Below, piece by piece: positions 35,005 to 43,378 of a stretch of DNA of 43,378 nucleotides. A program made the position numbers and the translations under genes. How positions within the stretch are numbered: the first letter of the stretch is position 1; each line of letters starts with the position of its first letter. This stretch comes from Zoogloea sp. (GTDB lineage Bacteria; Pseudomonadota; Gammaproteobacteria; Burkholderiales; Rhodocyclaceae). Below the pieces are notes generated by a model, which did no database searches, was not told where the DNA came from, and saw only the letters and a list, made by a program, of their open reading frames with translations. The DNA is taken from contig NZ_JAQVCN010000041.1 in assembly GCF_028689785.1 (NCBI RefSeq), positions 1 through 43,378 on the forward strand, written 5' to 3'.

Positions 35005-36018
35005 TTATTTCCAGGGGCGGTAGTAGGCGCCAAGGGTGTGGCTCTGGCCTTCGGAGACCTTGTTGAGCTCGGCCATCCAGGCCTGCTCGATGCGGAAGGG
35101 CTGGCCGCCGGCCAATACCCGGTCGATGGCGGCGCGCCATACCTGGGTGACCTGGGCCACGTAGGCCGGGCTGCGCTGGCGGCCTTCGATCTTGATGGCG
35201 CGCACGCCGATACGGGCCAGCTCGGGCAGCAGCTCCAGGGTGTTGAGGCTGGTGGGTTCCTCGATGGCGTAGTAGGTCTCGTCGCCTACCTCGAAGCGGC
35301 CCTTGCACAGGGTCGGGTAGCCGGCCCGTTCGCCGTCGGCGAAGCGGTCGATGAGGATGCCGTTGAGGCGCGTCTCCATGCCCTTGGGGGTCTGCTCCCA
35401 GCGCACATGCTTGCCGGGCGAGCAGGCTCCGTCACAGTTGGGGGATTCTCCGGTGGCGTAGGCCGACAGGGCGCAGCGCCCCTCCACCATCACGCACAGG
35501 CCGCCAAAGCCGAAGACTTCGATCTCCACCGGGGTGTTGGCGATGACTTGCTCCACCTGGGCCAGGGACAGCACCCGGGGCAGCACCGCGCGGGAGATGC
35601 CGAAGTGCTCGTAATAGAAGTTGATGGCGTCGTAGCTGGTGGCCGAGCCTTGCACCGACAGGTGCAGACGCAGGTCCGGGTGGGTCTTGCGGGCGTAGGC
35701 CATGAGGCCCGGGTCGGCCAGGATCACCGCGTCGATGCCGAAGGTGGCGGCCCGGTCCACGGCGCCGGTCCAGCGCTGCCAGTTGTCGGTCTGCGGATAG
35801 GTGTTGAGGGCCAGCAGCACCTTGCGGCCCCGATCGTGGGCGTAGCGGATGCCCTCGGCCATGGCCTTGTCGTCAAAGTTGAGGCCGCTGAAGTTGCGGG
35901 CGTTGGTGGCGTCCTTGAAACCGAGATAGACGCAGTCGGCGCCGTGGTCGATGGCGGTCTTGAGGGCGGGCAGGCTGCCGGCAGGGCACACCAGCTCGAT
36001 GGGGCGGGGAGAAGTCAT
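35005..36018 (-). CDS. ubiU: UbiU, O2-independent ubiquinone hydroxylation subunit
   Basis: 337 residues, U32 peptidase-like. The [4Fe-4S] ligands Cys175, Cys182, Cys199 and Cys238 are each six residues after those of E. coli UbiU. N-terminal barrel strands VCPAGSLPALKTAIDHGAD and VYLGFKDATNARNFSG are typical. It is the first gene of ubiU-ubiV-ubiT, transcribed behind an FNR-like site and a -10 box in the right register. This would let the cell keep making ubiquinone for nitrate or other anaerobic respiration. Confidence 0.95.
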   Translation of the reverse strand: MTSPRPIELVCPAGSLPALKTAIDHGADCVYLGFKDATNARNFSGLNFDDKAMAEGIRYAHDRGRKVLLALNTYPQTDNWQRWTGAVDRAATFGIDAVILADPGLMAYARKTHPDLRLHLSVQGSATSYDAINFYYEHFGISRAVLPRVLSLAQVEQVIANTPVEIEVFGFGGLCVMVEGRCALSAYATGESPNCDGACSPGKHVRWEQTPKGMETRLNGILIDRFADGERAGYPTLCKGRFEVGDETYYAIEEPTSLNTLELLPELARIGVRAIKIEGRQRSPAYVAQVTQVWRAAIDRVLAGGQPFRIEQAWMAELNKVSEGQSHTLGAYYRPWK

Positions 36019-36049
36019 GGGCGGCGGGCAGCGGAAATGACGCGGGCGG

Positions 36050-36055
36050 ACTATA
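36050..36055 (-). promoter_or_regulatory. -10 box of the ubiUVT promoter
   Basis: TATAGT on the minus strand, with a predicted start near 36043, about 25 nt before the ubiU ATG. There is no -35 hexamer; the FNR-like site takes that place. Confidence 0.6.
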
Positions 36056-36077
36056 GGCGGGGCGGCACCCCCCGGCC

Positions 36078-36091
36078 TTGACCGGGGTCAA
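36078..36091. promoter_or_regulatory. FNR/CRP-family binding site at -41.5 of ubiUVT
   Basis: TTGACCGGGGTCAA is a perfect dyad with the FNR half-site spacing (TTGAT-N4-ATCAA), differing only by C for T at each inner position. Its centre is 41.5 bp upstream of the start predicted from the -10 box, the class II activator position. It lies in the divergent gap and could also affect the plus-strand gene at 36198. Confidence 0.65.
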
Positions 36092-36197
36092 CGGGGTGGT
36101 TCGGATGTGCTGGGGTGATGTGAAGTCCCTCCTCGTAGAATGGGATTTCGGTTTCGGCTCGGGCATACTTTGGGTATTCACACGACTTGCCCGGGCC

Positions 36198-37193
36198 ATG
36201 CCTTCCTCCTTGCCTCGCCGTCGATTTCTGAGTGCCGGACTTGGTTCGGCTTGCCTCCTGCTCGGCAGCGGCTGCAGTGCCAGTTACCAGGAGCCGATCA
36301 AGTTCGCCACCAACCCATGGCCCGGCTACGACCCCCTCTACGTGGCCCGGGACAAGGGCTACTTCCGCGATGCGGGTATCGAGGTGGTGCTGGTGGATCT
36401 GACCTCCATCGGTGCCTCGCGGCGTGCCTTCGAGCGGGGGCAGGTGGATGGCTGCGGGGCCACTCTGGTGGAGATCCTGCTGGCGGCCGATCAGTCCGGG
36501 TTGCGGCCGCAGATCGCCTCCGTGGTGGATTACTCGGACGGTGCCGACGTTCTGGTGGCAGCCGCTTCGGTGAAGAGCCTGGCCGATTTGCGCGGGCGCC
36601 GGGTGGCCATCGAACCTGGCACCCTGCACATCCAGCTGCTGGCCCTGGCCTTGGCCAGCGTGCAGCTTACCGTCCGTGACGTGGCCCTGGTGCCCATGCC
36701 GCAGAACGCCATGCCGGCCGCCTTTGCCGACGGGCTGGTGGCGGCGGCGGTGTGCTTTCCGCCGGAATCGAATCGCTTGCTCGAAAAGGGCGGCAAGGTG
36801 GTCTTCCACAGCGGCCAGGTGCCGGGCCAGGTCGTGGATACACTGGTCTTCGACGGGGGCTTCGTGGCCCGCCGGGGTAATGAGGTGCAGGCCTTCGTTG
36901 GCGCCTACTACCGGGCCATGGCCTTCATGGAGGCCAATCCGGATGAGGCCCACGCCATCATGGCTCACCGCGAGAACATGAGTATCAAAGAGCTGCGCGA
37001 GACCCTCGCCGGCCTGCACTACGTGAGTCGCAAGGAGCAGCCACAGCTGCTCGCTCCCGGTGGCCCGGTGGAGCGTTCCCTTGATCAGCTCCAGGGCGCC
37101 ATGATGGCGCTGGCCCAGTTGCGCCAGAGCCGGACCCTCAAGGATTTTCTGATCGCCCGCGAGCTGATTGCCACCACCGGCATCCGCGCATGA
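36198..37193 (+). CDS. NMT1/SsuA-like substrate-binding lipoprotein (orphan)
   Basis: 331 residues. The N-terminus has an Arg-rich start (RRRFLSAGLG, Tat-like), a hydrophobic core and a lipobox-like LGSGC with Cys near residue 26. The mature part is a periplasmic-binding fold of the nitrate/sulfonate/taurine/thiamine-precursor class (IKFATNPWPGYDPLYVARDKG, GQVDGCGATLVEILLAA, LRGRRVAIEPGTLHIQLLAL). No permease or ATPase is adjacent; instead a HAMP-GGDEF-EAL gene follows after 19 bp. It may therefore serve as a ligand sensor for that protein. ATG 36198 is the start; upstream open frame is in the promoter region. Confidence 0.85.
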   Translation: MPSSLPRRRFLSAGLGSACLLLGSGCSASYQEPIKFATNPWPGYDPLYVARDKGYFRDAGIEVVLVDLTSIGASRRAFERGQVDGCGATLVEILLAADQSGLRPQIASVVDYSDGADVLVAAASVKSLADLRGRRVAIEPGTLHIQLLALALASVQLTVRDVALVPMPQNAMPAAFADGLVAAAVCFPPESNRLLEKGGKVVFHSGQVPGQVVDTLVFDGGFVARRGNEVQAFVGAYYRAMAFMEANPDEAHAIMAHRENMSIKELRETLAGLHYVSRKEQPQLLAPGGPVERSLDQLQGAMMALAQLRQSRTLKDFLIARELIATTGIRA

Positions 37194-37212
37194 GGCCGGG
37201 CGGCGCTGGAGC

Positions 37213-40200
37213 ATGAGTGTGAGGACACCACGTTTCCTGTCCCTGCGCTGGCGCCTGATGGGCCCGCTGCTGGGGGTGTGGGCGATGGGCCTGGTGCTGC
37301 TGGTCGGCATTCTCTATGCCAACATCCTGGAGCGTTTCCGCACCCTCGTGGATCAGCGCGCCGACGTAATGGCGGCGGCAGTGTATTCGGCGGCCGAGAC
37401 GGCCCGCGAGCCCGCCGACTTGCGCCGTTTCATCTCCACCCTTGGGGCCTCTCGGGACGTGCGCCGGGTGACCCTGCTGGCCGGCTCGCCCCTGCGTGTC
37501 GTGGCAGCCAGCGATCACGGCCTCCATGGCAAGCCGGCCGATGCCCTGGAGCCGGCCATCGTTGCCCGCCTCGGTGAGGTTCTGCAGTCCCGCCAGGGCT
37601 GGCGTCGGCTGGACATGACCGAGCGCCGCCTGGACGTGCTTGAGCCCTTGCTGCTGGTTGGTTCCGACGGGGAAAGCGGGCGTCTCGAAGACGGCGTGCT
37701 GCAGTTGCAGCTCGACGCCGGCAGCCTGTGGCAGGCCACCCGGGATACGGTGATCCAGCTGTCCGTGTGGCTGGGGGCCGTGCTCAGCGCGGTGGCCGGG
37801 CTGTTCTACCTGATGGTGGCGCGCTATGTGTTGCGCCCGGCGGGGGCGATTCGCGGCGTCCTTGCCCATCGTCGGGAGACAGGTGGCGATCTGCCCGTGC
37901 CGGTGATGCGCCGGGATGAGATTGGCGAGCTGGCCGAGGCCCTCAACGAGTTGCTGCTCACCCTGCGGACCCGTAACCGGCAGCTGGCCCGGGCCAGTGA
38001 CCAGCACCTGGCCATGCTGGAATCCTTCCCCCATCTGGCCTGGCGAGCGAAGATCAACGGCGACTGCGACTGGTTCAACCGGGCCTGGTATGACTTCACC
38101 GGGCGCTGCCAGGCCGAGGAGCAGGGCTGGGGCTGGCTCGACGGGGTGCACCCGGATGACCAGGAGGCCTGTCTCAAGGCCTGGAAGGCTGCCCTCCTCA
38201 CCCGCCGCAAACTGACCAGCGAATACCGCCTGCGCACTGCTGATGGGAGCTACCACTGGATCGCCGACCACGGCGCCCCCTTCTTCGATGGTGATGGCGT
38301 GTTTGCCGGCTTTGTCGGGTCCTGCTACGACCTGCAGCCGGCACGCGACAACGCCCGCGATATCCGCCGCATGAAGCACCTCTACCAGGCCCTGTCGGCC
38401 ACCAACAAGGCCATCGTGCATACCCGCGACGCGGCCACCCTGCTGGCTCAGGCGGCGCGCATCGCCGTCGAGTTCGGTGACCTGGACCTGGCCTGGATCG
38501 GCCTGCGTGAGGACGGCGAGCTCAAGGCGGTGGCCGCGTCGGGCGAGGGCGCCGGGGCCGTGCTCGGTGGTGCCTGGGGGCTGCCGGGTGGGGTGCCGAC
38601 CGAAGCCCGGGTCTTCAATGACGGCGCGGCCATGGCCGGCGCCGGCATCTGCGTTGCAGGCGCGCCGTCGGCGCACGGCTCCTGTGCGGTCTTCCCGATC
38701 CGCGCCGAGGAGGGCGGCGAGGGGGTGCTGGTGCTGCGCAGTGCGGCGGACGGGTTCTTCGATGCTCCCGCGGTCAGTCTGTTCGACGAGATGAGCACCG
38801 ACATCGGCTTCGCCCTGCGCAACTACCGTCGCGATGAGAGCCTGAACCTGGCCGCGCGGGTTTTCGAGAACAACTCCGAGGGCTTCGTGGTGGTGGCGCC
38901 GGACCGGCAGGTGGTGATGATCAACCGGGCCTTCACCACCCTCACCGGGCTGTCCGAGGAGGCCGTGCGGGGCAAACCCCTGGTGCTCCTCGATCCGGAA
39001 CACCACCCCCGTGGTTTTGCCACTGCCATCCGTGATGTGGCGGCGGAGGGCGGGCTGTGGCAGGGCGAGGTGTGGATTCGTCGCAGCGCCGGGGATACCT
39101 TCCCGGCGGACATGTCGGTGAGCGCGGTGCGCGCGCCGGATGGTGAAGTGACCCACTACGTCGGCGTCTTCTCCGACATCAGCCAACGCAAGGCTGACGA
39201 AGCACGCATCCGCTTCCTGGCCAGCCATGACTTTCTCACCGGTCTGCCGTCCCGGGCCGCCCTTGAGGACACGGTCAGCGGGGCCATCGCCGCTGCGCGA
39301 AGTGAGGCCTGTGGGGTCGCCTTGTGCTTTCTGGATCTGGACCGTTTCAAGAACGTCAATGACACCCTGGGCCATCACATCGGCGACCAGCTGCTGGTGG
39401 AGGTGGCCCAGCGCCTGCAGTCGGTGATGGCCGAGGGCGAGTGCGCGCTGCGCCACGGCGGGGACGAGTTCGTGGTGGTGATGCCGGTGAAGGGCGGGCG
39501 CGAGGTGCAGGCCCGGGCGGCCGGGCGGCTGCTGGGGGTGCTGGAAGCGCCCTTTCATCTCGCCGGCTGCGAGTTCACCCTCTCCGGCAGCATCGGCGTG
39601 GCGGTCTGGCCCGAGGACGGCGAGGACGCCGACCTTCTCCTCGACCGGGCCGACATGGCCATGTACCGCGCCAAGGAGGAGGGGCGCAATGCCATCGAGT
39701 TCTTTGCCGATGGGGTGACCACCCCGACCAGCGAGCGCCTGTCCCTGGAGCACGCCCTGCGCCGTGCCCTCGAACGCAACGAGCTCCACCTGCACTACCA
39801 GCCGGTGGTGGCCGCCGAAGACGGCCGCCTGGTCGGCGCCGAGGCGCTGCTGCGGTGGACCCACCCGGAGCTGGGCGAAGTGTCGCCGGGGCGCTTCATC
39901 CCCCTGGCCGAGGAGAGCGGCCTGATCCTGCCCATCGGCAACCGGGTGCTCGACATGCTGTGTGCCCAGCTGGCTGCTTGGCGGGCTGAAGGGCGGAGCC
40001 TGGTGCCGGTGGCCGCCAACATCTCGGCCCTGCAGTTCCGGCGGGCGGATTTTGTCGAGACGGTGGCGGCGGTGCTGCGTCGCCATGATGTGCCGGCCGG
40101 CTGGCTGACCCTGGAAGTGACCGAGAGCATGGTGATGCGCGATGTGGAGCGGGCCGCCCGCCAGCTCGCCGAATTGAAGGCCCTCGGCCTCTCCATCGCC

Positions 40201-40497
40201 GTCGACGATTTCGGCACCGGCTACTCCAGCCTCGCCTATCTCAAGCGCTTCCCCCTCGACAAGCTGAAGGTGGATCAATCCTTCGTACGCGAGATCAACG
40301 AGGGGCCGGAGGACAAAGCCATCGTCGCCGCCATCGTCGGCCTAGGCCACAACCTCGGACTGGAGCTGGTGGCCGAAGGGGTTGAAACTCCGGCCATGGC
40401 GGCCACCCTGCGGGAGCTGGGTTGTGACGAGTTCCAGGGGTGGCACTATGGCCGGGCCGAACCAGCAGATGTTTTTGCCGCAAGACTGGTGCGCTGA
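37213..40497 (+). CDS. Membrane HAMP-PAS-GAF-PAS-GGDEF-EAL protein
   Basis: 1094 residues. TM1 (about 16-38), a periplasmic domain of about 140 residues, TM2 (about 184-204), HAMP (205-255), PAS1 (262-380), GAF (395-540), PAS2 (545-660), GGDEF (665-830; GGDEF motif 749-753) and EAL (840-1090; EAL at 877-879). Both catalytic motifs are intact, including NISALQF, DDFGTGYSS, AEGVET and FQGWHYG. The cyclase inhibition site is lost (AEGE where RxxD would be), unlike the other three GGDEF proteins here. It is paired with the upstream substrate-binding lipoprotein. ATG 37213 is very close to its GGAG; GTG 37219 is better spaced. Confidence 0.92.
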   Translation: MSVRTPRFLSLRWRLMGPLLGVWAMGLVLLVGILYANILERFRTLVDQRADVMAAAVYSAAETAREPADLRRFISTLGASRDVRRVTLLAGSPLRVVAASDHGLHGKPADALEPAIVARLGEVLQSRQGWRRLDMTERRLDVLEPLLLVGSDGESGRLEDGVLQLQLDAGSLWQATRDTVIQLSVWLGAVLSAVAGLFYLMVARYVLRPAGAIRGVLAHRRETGGDLPVPVMRRDEIGELAEALNELLLTLRTRNRQLARASDQHLAMLESFPHLAWRAKINGDCDWFNRAWYDFTGRCQAEEQGWGWLDGVHPDDQEACLKAWKAALLTRRKLTSEYRLRTADGSYHWIADHGAPFFDGDGVFAGFVGSCYDLQPARDNARDIRRMKHLYQALSATNKAIVHTRDAATLLAQAARIAVEFGDLDLAWIGLREDGELKAVAASGEGAGAVLGGAWGLPGGVPTEARVFNDGAAMAGAGICVAGAPSAHGSCAVFPIRAEEGGEGVLVLRSAADGFFDAPAVSLFDEMSTDIGFALRNYRRDESLNLAARVFENNSEGFVVVAPDRQVVMINRAFTTLTGLSEEAVRGKPLVLLDPEHHPRGFATAIRDVAAEGGLWQGEVWIRRSAGDTFPADMSVSAVRAPDGEVTHYVGVFSDISQRKADEARIRFLASHDFLTGLPSRAALEDTVSGAIAAARSEACGVALCFLDLDRFKNVNDTLGHHIGDQLLVEVAQRLQSVMAEGECALRHGGDEFVVVMPVKGGREVQARAAGRLLGVLEAPFHLAGCEFTLSGSIGVAVWPEDGEDADLLLDRADMAMYRAKEEGRNAIEFFADGVTTPTSERLSLEHALRRALERNELHLHYQPVVAAEDGRLVGAEALLRWTHPELGEVSPGRFIPLAEESGLILPIGNRVLDMLCAQLAAWRAEGRSLVPVAANISALQFRRADFVETVAAVLRRHDVPAGWLTLEVTESMVMRDVERAARQLAELKALGLSIAVDDFGTGYSSLAYLKRFPLDKLKVDQSFVREINEGPEDKAIVAAIVGLGHNLGLELVAEGVETPAMAATLRELGCDEFQGWHYGRAEPADVFAARLVR

Positions 40498-40506
40498 GGA
40501 CGCCCC

Positions 40507-40530
40507 CGCCGGGCCCGGCGCCCCTATAAT
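40507..40530 (+). promoter_or_regulatory. GC palindrome and TATAAT box upstream of the symporter gene
   Basis: CGCCGGGCCCGGCG (40507-40520) is a perfect palindrome directly after the EAL gene, without a T-tract. It is followed by TATAAT (40525-40530), so the symporter transcript would have a leader of about 24 nt with no clear Shine-Dalgarno sequence. No -35 hexamer is visible. Confidence 0.5.
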
Positions 40531-40560
40531 CGGTCCGTCCCCCACGCTTTTCCTTGCCCC

Positions 40561-42063
40561 ATGCTGTTCTGGTTCGTCATCGTCTACTGGCTGATCTCGG
40601 TGGCTATCGGCCTCATTGCCGCCACCCGGGTCCGCAACACGCGGGATTTCGCCGTCGCCGGCCGGCATCTGCCCTTCTACATGGTCACCGCCACGGTGTT
40701 CGCTACCTGGTTCGGGGCCGAGGCGGTGCTCGGGGTGCCGGCCACCTTCCTGAACGAGGGCCTGCGCGGCGTGGTGGCCGACCCCTTCGGTTCGTCCATG
40801 TGCCTGATTCTGGTAGGCCTGTTCTTTGCTGCGCCCCTCTACCGCATGAACCTGCTGACCATTGGCGACTTCTACAAGAAACGCTACGGTCGGGGGGTCG
40901 AGGTGCTCACCACCATCGCCATCGTGATCTCCTACCTGGGTTGGGTCGCGGCGCAGATCACTGCCCTGGGGCTGGTCTTCAACGTGGTGTCGGGGGGCGA
41001 GATCAGCAAGGTGGCGGGCATGTGGATCGGCTCCATCACCATTCTCGTCTACACCCTGTTCGGTGGCATGTGGGCGGTGGCGGTCACCGACTTTCTGCAG
41101 ATGATCATCATCGTCATCGGCATGTTGTGGATCGGCGGTGAGGTGAGCAGCCTGGCCGGCGGTGTCGGCGTAGTGGTGAATCACGCCATGAACGAAGGCA
41201 AGTTCGCCTTCTTCCCGGCGGCCGATCCGAAAGAGGTGATCGCCTTCATTGCCGCCGCGGTAACCATGATGCTCGGGTCCATCCCCCAGCAGGACGTCTT
41301 CCAGCGGGTCCAGTCGGCCAGATCCGAGAAGATTGCGGTGTGGGGTTCGGTGCTCGGTGGCACCCTGTATTTCGCCTTTGCCTTCGTGCCCATGTTCCTG
41401 GCCTATTCGGCCACCCTCATCGACCCAGCCATGGTGTCGCGCCTGATCAACACCGACTCCCAGATGATCCTGCCCGAGCTGGTCCTGTCCAAGGCCCCGC
41501 TGGTGGCCCAGATCCTGTTTTTCGGAGCCCTGCTGTCGGCCATCAAGAGCTGCGCCTCGGCCACCCTGCTGGCTCCCTCGGTGACCTTCACCGAGAATAT
41601 CCTCAGGCCAGCGCTGCCCAATCTCACCGACAAGAAGCTGCTGCTGTGGATGCGTGTGGTGACCTTCAGTTTCACGGTGCTGGTCACCCTCTACGCCATG
41701 GTTTCCGACGCCAGTATCTTCAAGATGGTGGAGAACGCCTACCAAGTGACCCTGGTGGCGGCTTTCATCCCTTTGCTGTGCGGGCTTTACTGGCGCCGTG
41801 CCACCAATCAGGGCGCGCTGACCTCGATCTGCTGCGGCGTGGGCGTGTGGTTGACGGTGCACATCGCCGGCGGTGACGACCCCTTCATCCCGGCCCAGCT
41901 GGCCGGGCTGCTGGCCAGTGTCATTGGCATGATCGCCGGTTCGCTGGTGAAGCAATGGTTGCCCCATGACCATGAGGTGCACGACAGCCTGCGCCGTGGC
42001 CACCATGTCGCGGCCGCCCATGGTGTCGCCCACGAAGGCATCGGCGCCATCCACCGCCATTGA
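40561..42063 (+). CDS. Sodium:solute symporter (SSS) family transporter
   Basis: 500 residues with about 13 TM helices. SSS signatures: TRDFAVAGRHLPFYMVTATVFATWFG at TM1-2, GDFYKKRYGRGVEV, LVYTLFGGMWAVAVTDFLQM and the late AFIPLLCGLYWRRAT. It is likely to take up a small organic solute with Na+; the ligand is unknown, and the closest groups include proline, pantothenate and uncharacterised YhjB-like carriers. The C-terminal tail is His-rich (nine His in about 32 residues from HDHEV), cytosolic, and could bind metal. The ribosome site is poor. Confidence 0.88.
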   Translation: MLFWFVIVYWLISVAIGLIAATRVRNTRDFAVAGRHLPFYMVTATVFATWFGAEAVLGVPATFLNEGLRGVVADPFGSSMCLILVGLFFAAPLYRMNLLTIGDFYKKRYGRGVEVLTTIAIVISYLGWVAAQITALGLVFNVVSGGEISKVAGMWIGSITILVYTLFGGMWAVAVTDFLQMIIIVIGMLWIGGEVSSLAGGVGVVVNHAMNEGKFAFFPAADPKEVIAFIAAAVTMMLGSIPQQDVFQRVQSARSEKIAVWGSVLGGTLYFAFAFVPMFLAYSATLIDPAMVSRLINTDSQMILPELVLSKAPLVAQILFFGALLSAIKSCASATLLAPSVTFTENILRPALPNLTDKKLLLWMRVVTFSFTVLVTLYAMVSDASIFKMVENAYQVTLVAAFIPLLCGLYWRRATNQGALTSICCGVGVWLTVHIAGGDDPFIPAQLAGLLASVIGMIAGSLVKQWLPHDHEVHDSLRRGHHVAAAHGVAHEGIGAIHRH

Positions 42064-42109
42064 GCGCAGCGCGGGGAACCCCGGGCGCCCCGGCGCGTCT
42101 GTTCTCCGG

Positions 42110-42811
42110 ATGCCCGCCGATAACCAGGACTCTTCAGCCTTGACCCCAAGCGCCTTGCCGTCTGCCCACAAGACCGTCGCCGTCGCCCTCACCGGGGCCT
42201 CGGGCATGCCCTATGGCCTGCGCCTGGTGGAGTGCCTGCTGGCCGCCGGTTGCCGGGTGTGGCTGCTGTATTCCCAGGTGGCCCAGATCGTTGCCCGGCA
42301 GGAGATGGACCTGGCCCTGCCGGCCCGCCCCGATGAGGTGGAGGCCCAGCTCGGCGCCCGCTTCAACGCGGCGCCGGGGCAGCTGCGGGTGTTTGGCCGC
42401 GAGGAGTGGTTTGCGCCGCCGGCTTCCGGTTCCAACCCGCCGGATGCCATGGTGGTGTGCCCATGCACCATGGGCACCCTGGCCTCCATCGCCGCCGGCC
42501 TGGCCGGCAACCTCATCGAACGGGCCGCCGACGTGGCCATCAAGGAAGGCCGCAAGCTCATCCTGGTGCCCCGGGAGACACCTTTCTCGGCCCTGCACCT
42601 GGAGAACATGCTGCGCCTGGCGCGCATGGGCGTGGTCATCCTGCCCCCCAATCCGGGCTTCTACCACCACCCGAAAACCGTCGAAGACCTGGTGGACTTC
42701 GTCATTGCCCGCATCCTTGATCAACTCGCCGTGCCCCACGCCCTGATGGCGCGCTGGGGGGAGGTGCCGGCCGTGGCCGAGCTCATGCCCGCGCCCCCGT
42801 CGCAGCAGTGA
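42110..42811 (+). CDS. ubiX: UbiX flavin prenyltransferase
   Basis: 233 residues. Family blocks are VALTGASGMPYGLRLVECLL (FMN loop), CPCTMGTLASIAAGLAGNLI, RAADVAIKEGRKLILVPRET and PPNPGFYHHPKTVEDLV. It makes prenylated FMN for the decarboxylase UbiD in ubiquinone synthesis, which fits the ubiUVT genes 6 kb away. The first about 20 residues are an extension without homology; ATG 42110 lacks a good ribosome site, so translation may start later. It follows the symporter gene by 46 bp. Confidence 0.93.
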   Translation: MPADNQDSSALTPSALPSAHKTVAVALTGASGMPYGLRLVECLLAAGCRVWLLYSQVAQIVARQEMDLALPARPDEVEAQLGARFNAAPGQLRVFGREEWFAPPASGSNPPDAMVVCPCTMGTLASIAAGLAGNLIERAADVAIKEGRKLILVPRETPFSALHLENMLRLARMGVVILPPNPGFYHHPKTVEDLVDFVIARILDQLAVPHALMARWGEVPAVAELMPAPPSQQ

Positions 42812-42857
42812 CACATTCCCCGGTACCCCCGGGAGCAGGCCGTCAGGAGCGCGAAGC

Positions 42858-43378
42858 ATGAGCACCACCGTCGACACCGTCGAGATCCCCCTCTTTCCCC
42901 TGGGCACAGTCCTGTTTCCGGACGGGGTGCTGCCTCTCAAGCTGTTCGAGGCGCGTTACCTGGACATGGCGGCCCGCTGCATGCGGGCCAATGCGCCCTT
43001 CGGCGTGTGCCTGATCCGTGAGGGCGGCGAGGTGGGTGCGCCTGCGGTCCCCCACGGGGTAGGGACGATAGCCCGCATCACCGGCTGGGACATGGACAAG
43101 CCCGGCCTGCTCTTCATCACCGCCCAAGGTGGTGAGCGCTTCCGCATCGTGGAGCAGACGACCCGCCCCGACCGCCTGCTCACCGCGCACATCACCCTGC
43201 TGCCCGAACCGCCGGTGCAGCCCGTGCCGCAAGCCCTTGAGGATGTGCTGCCCCTGCTCCGGGCCATTGTGGCCGACGCGGGCGAGGAGGCCTTTCAGCT
43301 GCCCCATCGTTTTGACGACGCCACCTGGGTGGGCTACCGCCTGGCCGAGATCCTGCCCATCCCGGTGCAGGCCCGCCC
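42858..43378 (+). CDS. Lon N-terminal (LON-substrate-binding) domain protein, cut by the window end
   Basis: No stop within the window; 173 codons are seen. The sequence begins with VEIPLFPLGTVLFPDGVLPL, KLFEARYLDMAARC and FGVCLIREGGEVG, then GTIARI and GERFRI, the PUA-like fold of the Lon N-terminal domain. Stand-alone members of about 200 residues are common in proteobacteria and lack the AAA+ and protease parts, so this is probably not Lon itself. ATG 42858 has a CAGGAG ribosome site 8 nt upstream. Function of the stand-alone form is unknown. Confidence 0.85.
   Translation, partial: MSTTVDTVEIPLFPLGTVLFPDGVLPLKLFEARYLDMAARCMRANAPFGVCLIREGGEVGAPAVPHGVGTIARITGWDMDKPGLLFITAQGGERFRIVEQTTRPDRLLTAHITLLPEPPVQPVPQALEDVLPLLRAIVADAGEEAFQLPHRFDDATWVGYRLAEILPIPVQAR

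Noticed and set aside
37138..40278. Minus-strand open frame of about 1046 codons opposite the GGDEF-EAL gene
   Set aside because: Shadow of codon bias; no domain, while the plus-strand protein has all expected motifs.

Overview
The window is GC-rich, gene-dense bacterial chromosome. It most resembles a betaproteobacterium of the Rhodocyclales (Azospira/Azonexus/Dechloromonas/Zoogloea type). This is an inference from gene content: a facultatively anaerobic, nitrite-assimilating, ubiquinone-using Gram-negative with many c-di-GMP enzymes and an SAH-riboswitch/ahcY/metF unit. The genus cannot be fixed from the sequence alone. No rRNA, tRNA, CRISPR or transposase gene was found.

Layout. 1-1203: edge of an integron platform (intI with a dyad-rich, AT-richer upstream region where attI should lie). 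1430-5622: a three-gene unit of membrane diguanylate cyclase (YfiN-like), YfiR-family periplasmic protein and TonB-dependent receptor. 5647-7893: small minus-strand accessory genes (secreted peptide, VOC protein, ABM monooxygenase, DUF1877, small membrane protein). 8145-11013: fused SpmA/SpmB-like membrane protein, an L,D-transpeptidase-like protein and ModD. 11103-16727: assimilatory nitrite reductase operon nirB-nirD-FNT transporter-PP2C/protein kinase fusion. Upstream of nirB I read a candidate nitrogen-control region: two NtrC-like dyads, a sigma-54 element, and a leader beginning with two hairpins whose hexaloops fit the ANTAR (NasT/NasR) rule. 17464-20309: a four-gene operon of a mini J-domain protein and three unrecognised proteins, the best candidate for an undescribed system. 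20558-22726: PAS-PAS-GGDEF-EAL protein. 22778-25340: promoter, SAH riboswitch, ahcY and metF with an intrinsic terminator. 25412-33502: dsbD, cutA, an ABC-2 exporter whose permease and ATPase genes are separated by a PAS-GGDEF-hemerythrin gene, then GST, alpha/beta hydrolase, 2Fe-2S ferredoxin and a VanZ-like protein. 33601-36018: ubiU-ubiV-ubiT for O2-independent ubiquinone synthesis, behind an FNR-like class II promoter. 36198-40497: orphan substrate-binding lipoprotein plus a HAMP-PAS-GAF-PAS-GGDEF-EAL protein. 40561-43378: SSS-family symporter, UbiX, and a truncated Lon-N-terminal-like protein.

Themes. Respiratory flexibility and nitrogen use (nirBD, ubiUVT, ubiX, FNR- and NtrC/RpoN-type sites) sit beside four c-di-GMP enzymes, each paired with a different sensory input (YfiR/TonB receptor, PAS, hemerythrin, substrate-binding protein). 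Intergenic regions carry two related families of paired inverted repeats that look like REP/REPIN elements. No RAYT transposase lies in the window, so any mobilising enzyme would be elsewhere.
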